A stretch of DNA of 64,000 bases from Ptychodera flava (GCF_041260155.1 NC_091942.1:3834501-3898500), one strand, 5' to 3'. Positions 41,036 to 53,909 are shown, counted from the first letter of the stretch. The notes: a model not told the origin generated them from the letters alone. Translations and numbers: made by a program.

Positions 41036-44000
41036 GTATTGGCAGTGACACCAATTTCACCACCAGCAGCAGTACCCCGACTACTCACCACGAGACAACG
41101 GATTCTTTTCCAAAAGGTGGTTCTGAATCTGAAACAGATATTCAAACTGATCATGCAGATCCATCCTCACTTCAATCTACTACTCCCCCAAGAAGTGGAG
41201 GTATTGTTACATTCTCTTGTCCAACCTCCTCCCTCGATGTCCAAGAGAAAAAAGCTAAACTGATCATTGTGGTCAAGTTTTTCCATTCCATTTCATAGAG
41301 TAGATAGCACCTGCCTGTAACCATTTCCACTGTAGTAGCATTGATTTAATGCATGTAACGGTGTATATCTAGTTGGTAGATGGGGTCTCACCTGCCTGTA
41401 ACCATTTCCACTGTAGTAGCATTGATTTAATGCATGTAACTGGGTGTATCTAGTTTGTAGATGGGATCTCAGTAATGCATGTATTCAACATCAAAACAAT
41501 GCATGTACAAGTATATTTAAATGCAGTCTTTACAAAAGTTGCATATTTTGTACTCTCACAGCAATATGTGCCTTCATTTGTCTGCTGTTAGAAGTGTGCA
41601 TGTATGTGCCACCATAAATATGTCATCAAGACCTTGGCTTTGTCATTTCTTACCATCCCCTTCCATCATATGAATTACAGTTTTTTTGGGACTTCATGAA
41701 TTGTCAATATTTTTTTGCATGACGCTGCCTTTCAACTTTGGTATAGGAAGGCAGTTCAGCCAAAGTTCATTTGTCTTTTCAAATTTTTTTGACTGTAGGT
41801 GTCAGTTTTAAAAATGTCTGTGATTGTTCAAGATGAGTACGTCTCCATGCATGTTTAGTAATGATATTTTGATAATAATGTGACCGTAAATCAAAGAAAG
41901 CACAAAATTCAATTTATTTACAAGTAGGCCAAAACGGATTTGATTTTTGACATCAAAACAAGCATCTTAATACGATTACAGTGACATTTTGTCAGTAATG
42001 AACATTGATATTCGTGGGGAACCCCAAAGCAGCTAGCAATTGTGCATTTTGACCCACATGATTAACCTCATTGAATATACCATGGTTAGTTGTTTTAAGT
42101 AAATATTTGCACTCCAGGTACAAAGCAGTTGATTAGTGCATATTAGAAATTATTGTTTGCACAGTATCTAAAAAAAAAACAAAATTTTATACTGGCTGAC
42201 CCCCCCCCCCCCCCCCAAAAAAAAATGCTGTCTATAATATAAATTATAAGCAAGACAGTGGCAGATTGCATCTATCTATTCCAGAGTGCAAAGTCATTTA
42301 CCAATTTAGCCACACAAAAATTCACATTGTTTTATTCATCTACCTCTGACCAAGTTTTAACGTCAGAAGCTTGGATATTGGTAAATTTAATGTCTTTTTG
42401 TTGGAATAGTACTACAAGATAAATTGAGTTAATAGCCCCATGCACAGTCAACCATTACCCATGGCATCTTATATCTCTGGACTTTAGACCAATTTAAAAT
42501 GCAACCACACTCCTCAACAGCATGCAGAGCATTTGACTCAACATGACTGACATGCACATGTTTACAAATCATTGCTACATCAATTTTCAAGTATTTCATT
42601 TTACCCAGTAGGCACAAACTTTTTAAATAAGTTTAGAGACAGCAAAATACAACTGTGATTTCCATGCAGAATGTTGCATAAGGAATGTGAATTGACTATC
42701 ACCCTTGTGACATGGTTTCCTTAGTTCGTTTCTCATGGTCAGGATGAAACCACTAACAAAGTACAAAATGTACTCACACTATATGATTACAATTGTAAGT
42801 CTCTAAATCTAGGTATACTATGATAGTTAGCTACTAGATACAGACTAAAGTTAATAAAAACAATTTTAGGTCAGGAAGTCTGATATATGAGGTTGATAAG
42901 AGCATCACATTCTTACTGCTAATGCCCTTCAACACTCTTTCTTTAGCATTGTCACAGCATACATGTACCACAACAATACATGAATGATCACTCTCACCAA
43001 ATGGTAGTCACAATCACTGTCACACACTCATTGACGGAGAAAACAAAAGCGGGTACATTGACGTTTTGTTGATGAGTATTAAACAGGGTGGAAAGGAATT
43101 TGATGTTACTTAACAGTACACCCCTGTCCCAATTATGTAATATGATATATTCATGAGGGAGATACCGGCAAGAGAGCCTAATGTAAGATTACCTCCTTTT
43201 CTTTTTTTCATCTTTTTCTACTGCTTGCGCACTTGATCTAATGGTGAGGCTGCTTTATATCTAAGGCTTCACTTCCACTGTAGGTTACGTTGGAACAGGA
43301 TCTTTGTATGTGTGTGCGTGTGTGCACATGTTCCCATGTGCCTGTGTGCTGTATGTGTGTACCTGGATATAATACAAGGTTAGATGTATTCATAAGAGTC
43401 TAAAATGTTGTTGCCAAATACACATTCTATGAGTTTGGAAAGCAGTGAAAATGTTGATGGCTAAAGCTCACTCCCAATCATACGAACACCTATGTTGAAT
43501 GTGTACTTTGGTCGCTTATTGTTTTCTCTTCATAGTTTGGCCCCATGTCTGTATCTATTTGCAGTACTCTGTTAAATCAACAAAACCCCAGTAGCAGTTG
43601 ACCATCTTGATAACCAGTCATCCAGGATCTTTAATTTTTCACCTGTGAGGGCAGCTAGCACTGAGATTGTATCGTACATGTCATTTATTAATGCCCTAAA
43701 TGCAATTGAGGGTTTACATGTACATTTGATCTAACAAGGCAGCATTTTCATTTCTTTCCAAAAGCATAGGAAATGAACACATCATTCATAAAATGAGGTA
43801 CAATGTACATCAAGGTTGTACATGTACATGAAATTGTATGAACTTTACAGTTTTGTATGGCGAATGTCAACATGCTAGTTATCAGGGTGAAAACTTATTT
43901 TGATGTGAAGATGTAAATCTGTGTTGTACAGTATGACTGATAAGGCTGGCAGCAAATACTCCTAAGCTTCGTTTCTGAACTGAAGCTAACTTTCTTACAG

Positions 44001-46910
44001 AGGTATGAACTCAGTTGTTTGAATTATCAGCATAGTATTTTATGGTCCAGGACCATAACAAAAGACAAGTGTTCATGCTGGCCTATCAGATATTGTTTCA
44101 CTCATTTTATTTACCATTTGATGTATAGACAATGTAGAAATGGAGCAGGCTCGTCCCCAGACATCTGGAGAAGAAGAATTACAGCTACAGTTAGCCTTGG
44201 CCATGAGTAAAGAAGAAGCCGAAGAAGCAGAAAGACAAAAACGTAGCGATGATGTCCGACTACAGATGGCGTTAAATGAGAGTTTAGAAAAGGTTAGTTT
44301 TGTTGCTTTAGCGGCCATTCATCCTACCTCTGGTCTGTTTGGTTGAATAGTGTTTTTGCCGAGGTCAAAGGTATACAGTCACCTGTAATCTTAATATGCC
44401 CATATATGGTCAAAGGGGCGTTCCTTGGTATTCAAAATGCCCATGTGAGGGCGCTGTTTTTAAAAAGTGGCCACCCGCTTAAAATCTGTGATTGGTTAAA
44501 TTTTCTCTTTCCATGGTAACTGTGGCAAAATTGGAACACGTGACAGTATACCTTTAAAGGACATTTGTAAAAGATTTTGAATCCTGGTAATATTTCTGCA
44601 GTCTCTTTATCTGATTTATAGTGATTTACCTAGTGGAATCCCTATAAAATAACTGGGAACTGGTAACATTTACATGCTTACCACACTTTGAGCCATTAGA
44701 GTACTCAAGATTTTCACTCCACGCAAAAAAAATTCCATTGATATGCCAGTAGGGACGTCACACATTCGACGAACGGGAACCAATGTTAATAGAGTTAGGG
44801 TCAAGGTCCGCTGCAATAGTGAAAATCTTGAGTATTCCTCGGAAAATCAGCTGAAATATGTAAAGGACCATAGATTTTGTTCACCAAAGGAGTTAGGGAA
44901 TGAGCAATAATCAGAGTTAAGGCAGGTATAGGTCAGTTTATTTATTGAATTACACTCACTGTGGTGTATTTTGCTGCTCAAAGTCCCGACCCAAGTTGTG
45001 TCGTCGTAATTTACCCACTTTCCCTACGAGGTGGCCCAAAGCTATCCATTGCGGGGTTGACCTTTTGATGACCGGCATAGACGCAGCCTACCCTGCCACT
45101 GACAGCTGCGTTTCCACATCCTGCGTTTCCAAAGCTGAGATACATCATACACGCTCAATGTGGCAGACCATGGACTGGTATATTGCCCTTGTGGTTGTGA
45201 ATGTTGTCTTCATCACGTTTATTTTCCGTGATAAAGCTGATCATGTGCATGTTTGAATCTCGGCAGTATAGTACGACACATTTATTTCTGTTGAGTGCTA
45301 GGGATGTAGAAAATAGCAGGCAGCTGGCAAAAATTACCAGCTGTCAGATAAAATTTGCTAGCTGTGAAAATTATTAGTTTTGTAAAAAATCAGGACATTA
45401 TACACAAATTTAATGTGCTCACTCACTACTTGTAACTGCCTGTACTTCTATTTTTGCCACCTTCAACCAAACTTTTCTACCTCCAGGATTGCCCATATGC
45501 TAGTCTATTGCAGGATTTCTTTGCATTGTGTTTACCATAAATGATCTGGTGTACACAGCAAATGTTTGACCATCAGCACCCTCCACATGTTACTTTATGA
45601 TTGACGGTAGTTTGAAATACACAATGCCTGCCTCGTGGACGCTACTGACTACGTACTGAAACAGATTTTTCAAAACCAACTTAAAACACTAAATCAGACA
45701 GCATTTCACTCGTAAGGCTGTGCTAAAACCATTTATAAAAGAAATACTGTGTATGTTGGCACAGAGCTTTATTTATTTGGTTATAAAGGATAAATGTTGA
45801 CTTTCAGGAGTGTTTATACATGATGCTTCCATGTGTTATTAGTCACTCCGTATAGTGAATGCCAATGAAGTCAGGGTGCCTCTTATACCAACCATAGGCT
45901 TTCATGAATAAGGTTTCAATTCTCTCAGTATTTTAAGGAGCGTATGGTGTCAAGGAACTTTAAATGATGTGTACTGTACAATTAGTATCCTTAGAATGTT
46001 CATGTGTGTTTTATTGCAGGAATCTGCTGCAGCTGCTGCAGCTGCCGTGGGAGGTTCAGCTCTTCTGGATCTGGCAGATCCTCTCCCTGCCGCGACAACA
46101 TCTCTACCCACCGCAGATCCCTGGGCTTCTGAACCAATTGCCCAACCTGTTGTAGCCGCTGATCCGTGGGGAGCCCCCGCCGCTGCTCCCGCTCCTCCAG
46201 CTAGTGATCCATGGTCATCCCAGCCTGTACAACAGCCACGACCTGCTGCCCCACTGCCTCAGCAAACCCCGGCTCCTGATCCGTGGTCTTCACCGAGTAC
46301 CAGCCGGCCAGCCCCTCCAGCACCTAGTGATCCGTGGGATGCCGCCCCAGCAACAGCAGCACCAGCAGCAAATAACATGGCAGCCCCACAGACAACAGCA
46401 TCTCCTTGGGGACCTGAGCCAACAGGTGATCTTGATGCAGACTTTGACTCCCTGCGTGCTGCTGGTCAAAGCAAAACTGATGTGATGAATTTGACAAGTG
46501 GCCCACCACCATCGACCAACGATAACCTGTTTGATATGGGTGGCATGTCACAGGGCCTACCCCCCATGATGTCACAAGACGACAAGAAGAAATCAGCGAG
46601 TGATTTCCTCGGAGAGAATTCAAGCTTGGTGAACCTGGACTCCCTGATTGGTCCCACCCCTCAACAGCAGATTACACAGGGCTCTACTAATCCGTTTGCC
46701 GTCAACACAGCCTCCAAGGCTTCAAATCCATTCCAGCAGCAGGCGTCCGCCTCTCCCACCCTCAACCAGATGAGGGCACCACCAACCATGGGTACCCAAT
46801 CCATGGGTGCGGATGGCATGGGATATGGTGGCATGAGTACCCTCCCACAACCCCTCCTCCCAACAGGAACCACCCAACCTCAACAATCTACCAACCCTTT
46901 CCTTTTGTAA
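40567..46910 (+). CDS. EPN: Epsin, clathrin-associated endocytic adaptor (gene-level span)
   Basis: Three coding exons (40567-41035, 44129-44292, 46020-46910) join in phase to about 507 residues, close to vertebrate epsins. Residues 1-~145 are the ENTH domain, which binds PI(4,5)P2 and bends membrane; the block VREATSNDPWGPSSSLM is the family signature. Residues ~171-187 and ~197-211 are two ubiquitin-interacting motifs. The C-terminal part carries a clathrin box (LLDLA, 226-230), five DPW motifs for AP-2 and three NPF motifs for EH-domain proteins, the last one at the very C-terminus (NPFLL). Epsins recruit ubiquitylated cargo into clathrin-coated pits and support Notch ligand endocytosis. 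I cannot tell which vertebrate paralogue it matches; invertebrates usually have one. Confidence 0.95.
41036..44128 (+). other. Epsin intron 1
   Basis: Begins with a Ser/Thr-rich open frame to 41298 that may be an alternative exon extension. An 86-bp tandem duplication follows at 41303-41475, and a C17-A9 tract at 42200-42225. The rest is AT-rich without exons. Confidence 0.6.
41303..41475. repeat. 86-bp tandem duplication
   Basis: cacctgcctgtaaccatttc starts at 41303 and again at 41389, with few differences across the unit. Confidence 0.92.
44129..44292 (+). CDS. EPN: Epsin exon encoding two ubiquitin-interacting motifs
   Basis: Acceptor atgtatag, donor AAAAG|gttagt. It encodes VEMEQARPQTSGEEELQLQL, then ALAMSKEEAEEAERQK and DDVRLQMALNESLEK. 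Both helices have the acidic patch, Ala and Ser of UIMs. The exon ends in phase 0. Confidence 0.92.
44293..46019 (+). other. Epsin intron 2
   Basis: Contains the family B element and a CpG-richer patch at about 44740-45260 with a 103-residue open frame that I cannot assign; it could be a mobile-element remnant. Confidence 0.5.
44369..44553. mobile_element. TTAA-flanked miniature element, family B, copy 2 (inverted)
   Basis: Reverse-complement match along the whole length to 11322-11505, including gcgccctcacatgggcattt and the 'gggcgttccttggta' block. The right TTAA is intact; the left flank has decayed to tcaa. It lies in epsin intron 2. Confidence 0.82.
46020..46910 (+). CDS. EPN: Epsin last coding exon: clathrin box, DPW and NPF motifs
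   Basis: Acceptor ttttattgcag, start GAATCTGCTGCA, stop TAA at 46908-46910. It opens with a seven-Ala run and the clathrin box LLDLA, followed by five DPW motifs in a Pro/Ala-rich stretch, a second box-like LVNLDSLIG, and three NPF motifs ending the protein. Low sequence complexity and disorder are normal for this part of epsins. Confidence 0.93.
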   Translation, partial: ESAAAAAAAVGGSALLDLADPLPAATTSLPTADPWASEPIAQPVVAADPWGAPAAAPAPPASDPWSSQPVQQPRPAAPLPQQTPAPDPWSSPSTSRPAPPAPSDPWDAAPATAAPAANNMAAPQTTASPWGPEPTGDLDADFDSLRAAGQSKTDVMNLTSGPPPSTNDNLFDMGGMSQGLPPMMSQDDKKKSASDFLGENSSLVNLDSLIGPTPQQQITQGSTNPFAVNTASKASNPFQQQASASPTLNQMRAPPTMGTQSMGADGMGYGGMSTLPQPLLPTGTTQPQQSTNPFLL

Positions 46911-47302
46911 CCAAACAGAATATGAAATGCGTGCTCTCTTCTGATACAGCATTTTGCCCAGCTACGATCATTAACATGTACCATAAACAAAAATCGATTA
47001 GATAAAGGTGCGTTAGAGTATTAAGCTACTTGCATGCAACAATTTAACCTCCAAAATTTTTACTGTGACTTTTCAGTTTTTTTTTCTAAACGTATGTATT
47101 TAAAGAGAGGGATACAGACAAGTGCATATTTTATGAAAGTGATCCCTTCTTCCAAGGCGTGAAAGTCAAGAATGTGCAGGTTTCATTTTGTAGAATGTAG
47201 GCCCATAGTCAATGAAGCTGTGAATCAAACTATCTCCACAAAGTCCATATGATTTGATAAATCCTACCGCTGATGGTCAGTAGTATAGATATTCCTGTTT
47301 TT

Positions 47303-47660
47303 AGCTCCCATAGCCATATGTATATATGGCAATGGAAGCTATTCTTATAGGCTGGGAAATGTCTGTATGTATGTATGTCTGTATGTCTGTATGTCTGTAT
47401 GTCTGTATGTCTGTGTGTCTGTATGTCTGTATGTCTGTATGTCTGTCCGTCAACATCAAAAACTCCAAAACCGCTGTACATTTCATCTTGATATTTGGTG
47501 TGTACATGGATGATGGGCTGTAGATGAGATTTTGTTCAAATGAAGTTGTCATTGCCAAAAATATGCAAATTAAGTGAAAAAATGTAAAAACAGTCAAAAT
47601 TGAAAAAACTCAATAACCACTGAGCAGATTACATGAAAAATTAGCATGTAAGTACTTTGG
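47303..47660. mobile_element. Dispersed repeat with GTCT/GTAT microsatellite leader
   Basis: gctattcttataggctggg, then a tctgtatg tetranucleotide run (47358-47452), then gtccgtcaacatcaaaaact and a tail 'tttggtgtgtacatggatga'. The tail parallels 53910-54200 in order of blocks, so both belong to one superfamily. It directly precedes the element at 47998. Confidence 0.55.
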
Positions 47661-47997
47661 GCTGACATGAAATGATTGTGCACATCTTGGGTCAGTATCT
47701 TGGACTTGCTATTTTTCATGAATTTTTTTGTAATTTTCTCCCATTTTGGTCAAAAAATCTCCTGCTCTGAAACCACAAGTCCGATTGATTTGAAACTTGG
47801 TATGGAAGTGCATAGGAGTGACCTTTCCCAAATTTGGGCAAATCGTGGTGAAATTTGCATATTTTTAGTTTACACGTCCATAGACTCCCATGTATAAGGC
47901 AGATCTCCATAGACTCCCATGTATAAGGCCACGAAAAATAAAAATTTAGTTTCTCATCGTATTCATATTGCAAAAAGGATGCAGTGACACAATTTTT

Positions 47998-50037
47998 AGT
48001 CCCCATGGATGAAGTCCAGTGAGCTTATAGATTGGGTCATGTCCGTCTGTTCGTCCATCCGTGAGTCCATCCGTTCACGCAGATATCTCGGATATTTTGA
48101 CAAAATGTCATGTGACCTTGATGACCTTTGATCTCAAATATACATATTTGTCCATAACTCAGTAACCACAAGTGCTACCACCCTTCATATATGGTATGAT
48201 GGGACAGCTTATGACGCCACATATTGTACCTCATTAATTATGCACATATCTAATTTTGAGCAAGTCAATAGAGCTAGAGGTCTGATTTTTGGTATATAGG
48301 AATAACTTAGCAAAACAATTTTTTTGACAAAATGTCACGTGACCTCGGTGACCTTTGACCTCAAATATACATATTTGTCCATAACTCAGTAACCATAAGT
48401 GCTACAGCCTTCATGTATGGTATGATGGGACACCTTATGACGCACATATTGTACCTCATTAATTATGTGCATATCTAATTTGAGCGAGCCAATAGAGCTA
48501 GAGGTCTGATTTTTGGTATATAGGGATAACTTAGCAAAACAATTTTTTTGACAAAATGTCACGTGACCTCGGTGACCTTTGACCTCAAATATACATATTT
48601 GTCCATAACTCAGTAACCACAAGTGCTACAGCCTTCATGTATGGTATGATGGGACACCTTATGACGCCACATATTGTACCTCATTAATTATGTGCATATC
48701 TAATTTTGAGCGAGCCAATAGAGCTAGAGGTCTGATTTTTGGTATATAGGGATAACTTAGCAATACAATTTTTTTGACAAAATGTCACTTGACCTCGGTG
48801 ACCTTTGACCTCAAATATACATATTTGTCCATAACTCAGTAACCACAAGTGCTACAGCCTTCATGTATGGTATGATGGGACACCTTATGACGCCACATAT
48901 TGTACCTCATTAATTATGTGCATATCTTATTTTGAGCGAGCCAATAGAGCTAGAGGTCTGATTTTTGGTATATAGGGATAACTTAGCAATACAATTTTTT
49001 TGACAAAATGTCACGTGACCTCGGTGACCTTTGACCTCAAATATACATATTTGTCCATAACTCAGTAACCACAAGTGCTACAGCCTTCATGTATGGTATG
49101 ATGGGACAGCTTATGACGCCACATATTGTACCTCATTAATTATGCATATCTAATTTTGAGCGAGCCAATAGAGCTAGAGGTCTGATTTTTGGTATATAGG
49201 GATAACTTAGCAAAACAATTTTTTTGACAAAATATCACGTGACCTCGGTGACCTTTGACCTCAAATATACATATTTTTCCATAACTCGGTAACCACAAGT
49301 GCTACACCCTTCATGTTTGGTATGATTGGACACCTTATGACGCCACATACTGTACCAATAATTATGCGCATATCTCATTCTGAGCGAGCCAATAGAGCTG
49401 GATGTCTGATTTTTGGTATATAGGGATAACTATAGGAGAGAAATTTTTTGACCAAATGTCATGTGACCTCGATGACCTTTTACCTAAAATATATGTTTAT
49501 GTCAATAAATAAGTAACCACAAGTGCTATGTCCTTTGTATTTAGTAGGATGGGAGACCTTATGACAACACACGCTTTACCTCATTAATTATGTACACATC
49601 TAATTCTGGGCAAGCGAATAGAGCTAGAGATCTGATTTTTTGGCATATAGGGATTAATTAGCAATATAATTTTTTTTTTCAAAATGTCATGTGACCTCGA
49701 TGACCTTTGACCTTGATTATACATATATATGCATATTTCAGTAACCACAAGTTCTATACCCTCCAATTTTGATAGGATATTAGACCTTAAGATGTCACAT
49801 CTTGTACCTCATTTATAATGCGCATATGTATTTCTTGGCTGGCCAATACTGCTAGAGGTCTGATCTTTTTTCCCGATTTAGAACCATAACTTAGACATGC
49901 CTCATGTGTTTCAAATTGGGAACAACGACATAGACCTATGTGGCCATAGATCTCAACATATACACTCCAGTGATACTTCTTAATGACCACATTTTCCTGC
50001 CCCATCAAGACTAATACTCCTATTACAAGTGGGGACT
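47998..50037 (+). mobile_element. Satellite-bearing element with AGTCCCCA ends, copy 2
   Basis: Ends AGTCCCCA (47998-48005) and TGGGGACT (50030-50037). The leader gtcatgtccgtctgttcgtc and ttcacgcagatatctc matches the inverted leader of 22100-23692. The interior is a different satellite, ~225 bp per unit, about eight units, the last three diverged. Confidence 0.75.
48099..49890. repeat. ~225-bp tandem array with DR1 sites
   Basis: Units share cataactcagtaaccacaag, tgatgggacaccttatgacg and gagctagaggtctgattttt. Each has a TGACCTTTGACCT word or a variant of it, exact at 48349, 48573, 48799, 49025, 49249 and 49701. Confidence 0.95.
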
Positions 50038-53000
50038 ATGTCATTGTAAATGACTTGTTGAGTTAATGGTTGTATCACAGTATTCGATATATCTAATTCT
50101 GTATTTTTTCCATTTTATATTCTGAATAATTACATTAAACATATTTCACTGTCTCCAGTACATTTCATTTAAGTATTTTCACTTCATGCACTTTATCCCT
50201 TTCACACATGTTCAAATATCTGACCAGAGAACAAACACTAAATAGTCCAGGATGGGAGCTACAGTGTCATTGACGCTATTTTGAAATATAAAACCAAATT
50301 ACGCGTAATCTTTAGTTGTTTTGAAATTGTAATATTTTTAGTAGTAATTTTGGGCATGGAAGGATTTTTTGGACAAGATCGGCCAGGCTAGAAGAGATTT
50401 ATAAAAAAAGACATGCTTGACAATAATTCTTACATAGTATTTAGTCTATGTATATTTATCCTTCAAAAAGTGTTAACAGTGAATATATGCCAGTAAATTT
50501 TGTGTGATACGGATAAAGCTTATTTGAAATGAGATCAAATTATAACAAGTTATGATGGTCATTACACAAAAATTGTTAGTGAACAAGATGAATTTTTGCT
50601 ATGTACTTAAAAAATTCTAACAAGCAAATTAGTTAAAAGCCTCAAAGGGATGGTCAATTTAAAAAAATGAAAGTTTGATTTGAATCATGGTGTGGCTAGT
50701 GATACAACTACCATACTCTTCAAACGAAGAGATGTGATAAGACTTTGTATAAATGTAATTCTTTTTAGCGCCTAACTTCAAGCAGCAATAATTTTATTCA
50801 GTCAAATCTTAAAAGTGGCATCTTATATTAGTAACCAGTTTTCAGTGGTGTTCTTAGGCATCTAAAGCTTTGTCCATGGCAGGCATAGTAACAATAAAGC
50901 AGTCTCCTAGTCTAATGATTCTCATATTAGACATTGTGATATTCAAATATGTCCTTGTATCTTTACATTGTAGTCTAATGATACATTTTTGTCAAAAAAA
51001 GGGGGGCTGAGGGGATTCCATTCGGGTTGTTCCCATTTATTTTGAGCATTTTTGTCTTCCCCTGCTAAGAAACCCCCCGTCCTGATTGAATGTAACTCTG
51101 TTCCAATATACTGTGATACCTAAAGAGAATTGACTTGCACTTTGGAAAGAAAACGCAGGATTAGCTCAGTAAGTTTCATCTATTTTGCAGATCAGCCCCA
51201 ACATACCAAGACAAGTGATCTAATCTGTGTGCGTGTTAGAAATGTATCAGGGTACCTAGCAGTCGATCCCTTGGTCACATGATTCTATCAGAGTTTGCAG
51301 TCGGTATTGATTGCTTCAAAAATAGTGAAAGGGAACACACAATACAATGATAAGATGAGAAATCCTCCTACATGATATTGACATCAATTTTGCAGTCGTA
51401 CAACTGTTTTACCTTTTATCCCCTTGCAGAGAACTTTTTCCTTTTATGTGTTTCTGACCTCTCTTTCATTCTAAAATAAGTCAGTTTAGTGCGTTTGTAT
51501 AAAAGTTGTGGCCCACTTATTTTCTGTATGGTACATCAAAGTTAGTATAGCTTTCCTCCAGTGATTGAGTTACAGAACAAAAATGCAAGTAAAAAAGCAT
51601 CTACTGGTGCATTCTACTAATAAAACCAGCATTTATCTCTTGATCAAGTTCGGTTGTTTTTAAACACGCTGGAAATTGTCTTGACAACAAACATGTTACC
51701 GTTTACATGTTTACGAGGATAAAATTAAGCTGTTGCTTTTCACAGAGTTTTGTCATAAAGAAAAACAAGTTGAGCAGCTCATGAAAACAAAACTTACACT
51801 TCTTTTGATATTAACATATATATGTAATTACCAATCAGCAGATTCAGCACCACTCAGTATTTCATAGAACCTGGGTAGTATCATCAGTTTGTAATTTTTT
51901 TACTGTCATGGATATTTCTATTTCAATATAAAATCTTCACCTTCTGTTTACTTAAATAGAAGGCAAGAACTGACCCGCACAATAGCCAGCAATCCTACTA
52001 TCGTGAAAGATACTTCCTTTTTTTGCCAATTCAGATTAGCCCCCAATAGAACTAAGACTTAGGCAGTATGACTGGCTGTACGAAAGGGATTAACAATAGA
52101 GCAGGATACAGCAAGCCGGTGCATGTGCTACTGTATACTAGGGTGTGCCTTTAAAACTTTCTCAAACTTTTCTTAGGGAAACTAACTATCAAAAGCTCTC
52201 TTTCAAAATCAGGAATAAAACTCTTGGGTCACCATGAAAATTTTGGTGAAAGAAAAACATTTATCTAACATTGATTGACACTTGAAATTCAAAATAACGC
52301 CATCCCTGTGTTGTCATTGCAGGGAAAAATTTAATTTTCCAATTGTCCCCGATGTGCATTCTACAGTGTGTCTACATCACGTTGTATTCAAAACAGAGCA
52401 GGTTATGAACTCTGGCCAATGTTAGTGATTTAATGCAATGCCATAACCTTGTTTGACCTTACGTGGCAATCCATAACAAACCTTTCAGTTCCAAACAACT
52501 TAGTGCATCTATAAATAAATTGAGGAAGTATTTTAAGCAAAGAAAGATAACATTGGTCACATGCAGTAAGGATTATTCTAATGCATCGAGTATTGCATTG
52601 GCATTTTCCAATCACATTATGTGCAAGATAAATTTTTTATGGAGAAAGGTCTTTAGATGTAGAATAAGTCCAGTGTTATAATGTGTACTTCAGGTTTCTG
52701 TTTTATCAGGAACTCGTCTGAAACCTTTTCATGTCATTATAAGATTGCAGCATATTTTGATGGCCATGTAAATAGCACCTCTAGTTTTTCTGTAACATGT
52801 TCCAGTCAAATAGTCTGTGATTGTTTTCTTTTGTTCGAGTCTCGATAAATATTTGAATGAGATAAAGATGAGAGACTCAAGTTTGGAGCAATGTTGAAAT
52901 GTAGTTTTTAAAATGAAAGTGTGTGAATTACTTTGTGAAAGATTAAGTAAAGGTGTGGAAAGAAATTGTATCAAATTTTAAAAATAGACAATTACATTAC

Positions 53001-53909
53001 AGAGGTGCTGTCAGATTTGGTAATGACCTCAAGATTCACAACAGAAGAAGAGCAGTGTGTGTTCCATGGTCAAGAAACTACATACTTATTGAGAACAGTT
53101 AACTTGCATGTTAACATGTCGAAGCTGTGATCTTGTAGCAATTTTATACCATATGTGCATGTCGTATTCATGAATGCCAGGCAACAACAACCGTGCCAGT
53201 ACTTTCAGTTTGGCTGTGTGAGAACATGATAGAACAGTTCCAGTCTTGCTTTGCTGATTACTAGACTAGCATTGTAATGTTGCTGAACAAATTATCGACA
53301 TAGTAGACAATTCCTTTAAGCAGCATTATACTATGGATAACAAGAACAACAAATCAAGACCTTTTCTTGTATAGCTGAGTATCTTCATGTTCGCTTATAC
53401 GCTTCATTTTGAATTTCACAAGATGAAAATTGGAGTGATTGTATGTTTGTTTTGCATATATAAATGTAACAATGTGATATAATAAAATAATAAATGTGTA
53501 ACTGTAAGAGTATTGTCATTGTTTGACTTCCCAGTCTCTGATGGTCTCCAGTTCATATATATTGGTATAGATAATTTGACTTGTCACATGGGTGCACCAT
53601 GCGTTCTAGTATTTGCACTGATCAGAGAAACTGGATTCTGCTTGGCATGTTTGTAGATAGAATGATACCTTTCCCCCACATCCACAATGTTATCAACTCT
53701 GTAATATTTTATTGGACATTCTTCTTGATGAGACATGCCCCCTACTGAGTCAGTGTGACCACGATTCAAATGATATACAAATTATTAATCATACAAAATG
53801 AAAGTGATATTCAGGAATAGATTTCTTCCTGATTTAGGGAGACTGGATTTCATTATCTTGAATCATTTACAGGGCCAACTGCTGTAATTCTTGGTGATTT
53901 TTTTTGCTA

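Larger units (their letters stand above)
46911..53490 (+). other. Epsin 3' UTR and/or intergenic DNA
   Basis: No coding exon is seen. The satellite-bearing element and a related repeat occupy 47300-50037. A good AATAAA (53481-53486, overlapping a second aataaa) could end an unusually long UTR, but an earlier end is equally possible. Confidence 0.35.

Noticed and set aside
44945..45256. 103-residue plus-strand ORF in epsin intron 2
   Set aside because: No recognisable domain, no splice context linking it to epsin; kept only as a CpG-richer patch of unknown origin.
46204..46952. Overlapping ORFs in other frames of the last epsin exon
   Set aside because: Shadows of the repetitive Pro/Ala/Gln-coding sequence; the epsin frame has the known motifs.
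47230..47597. ORFs rich in His-Thr-Asp/Tyr repeats on both strands
   Set aside because: Translation of the GTCT/GTAT microsatellite.
51155..51190. tRNA-like 'ttagctcagtaag' box A word
   Set aside because: No matching box B at the right distance and no acceptor stem; not a tRNA.
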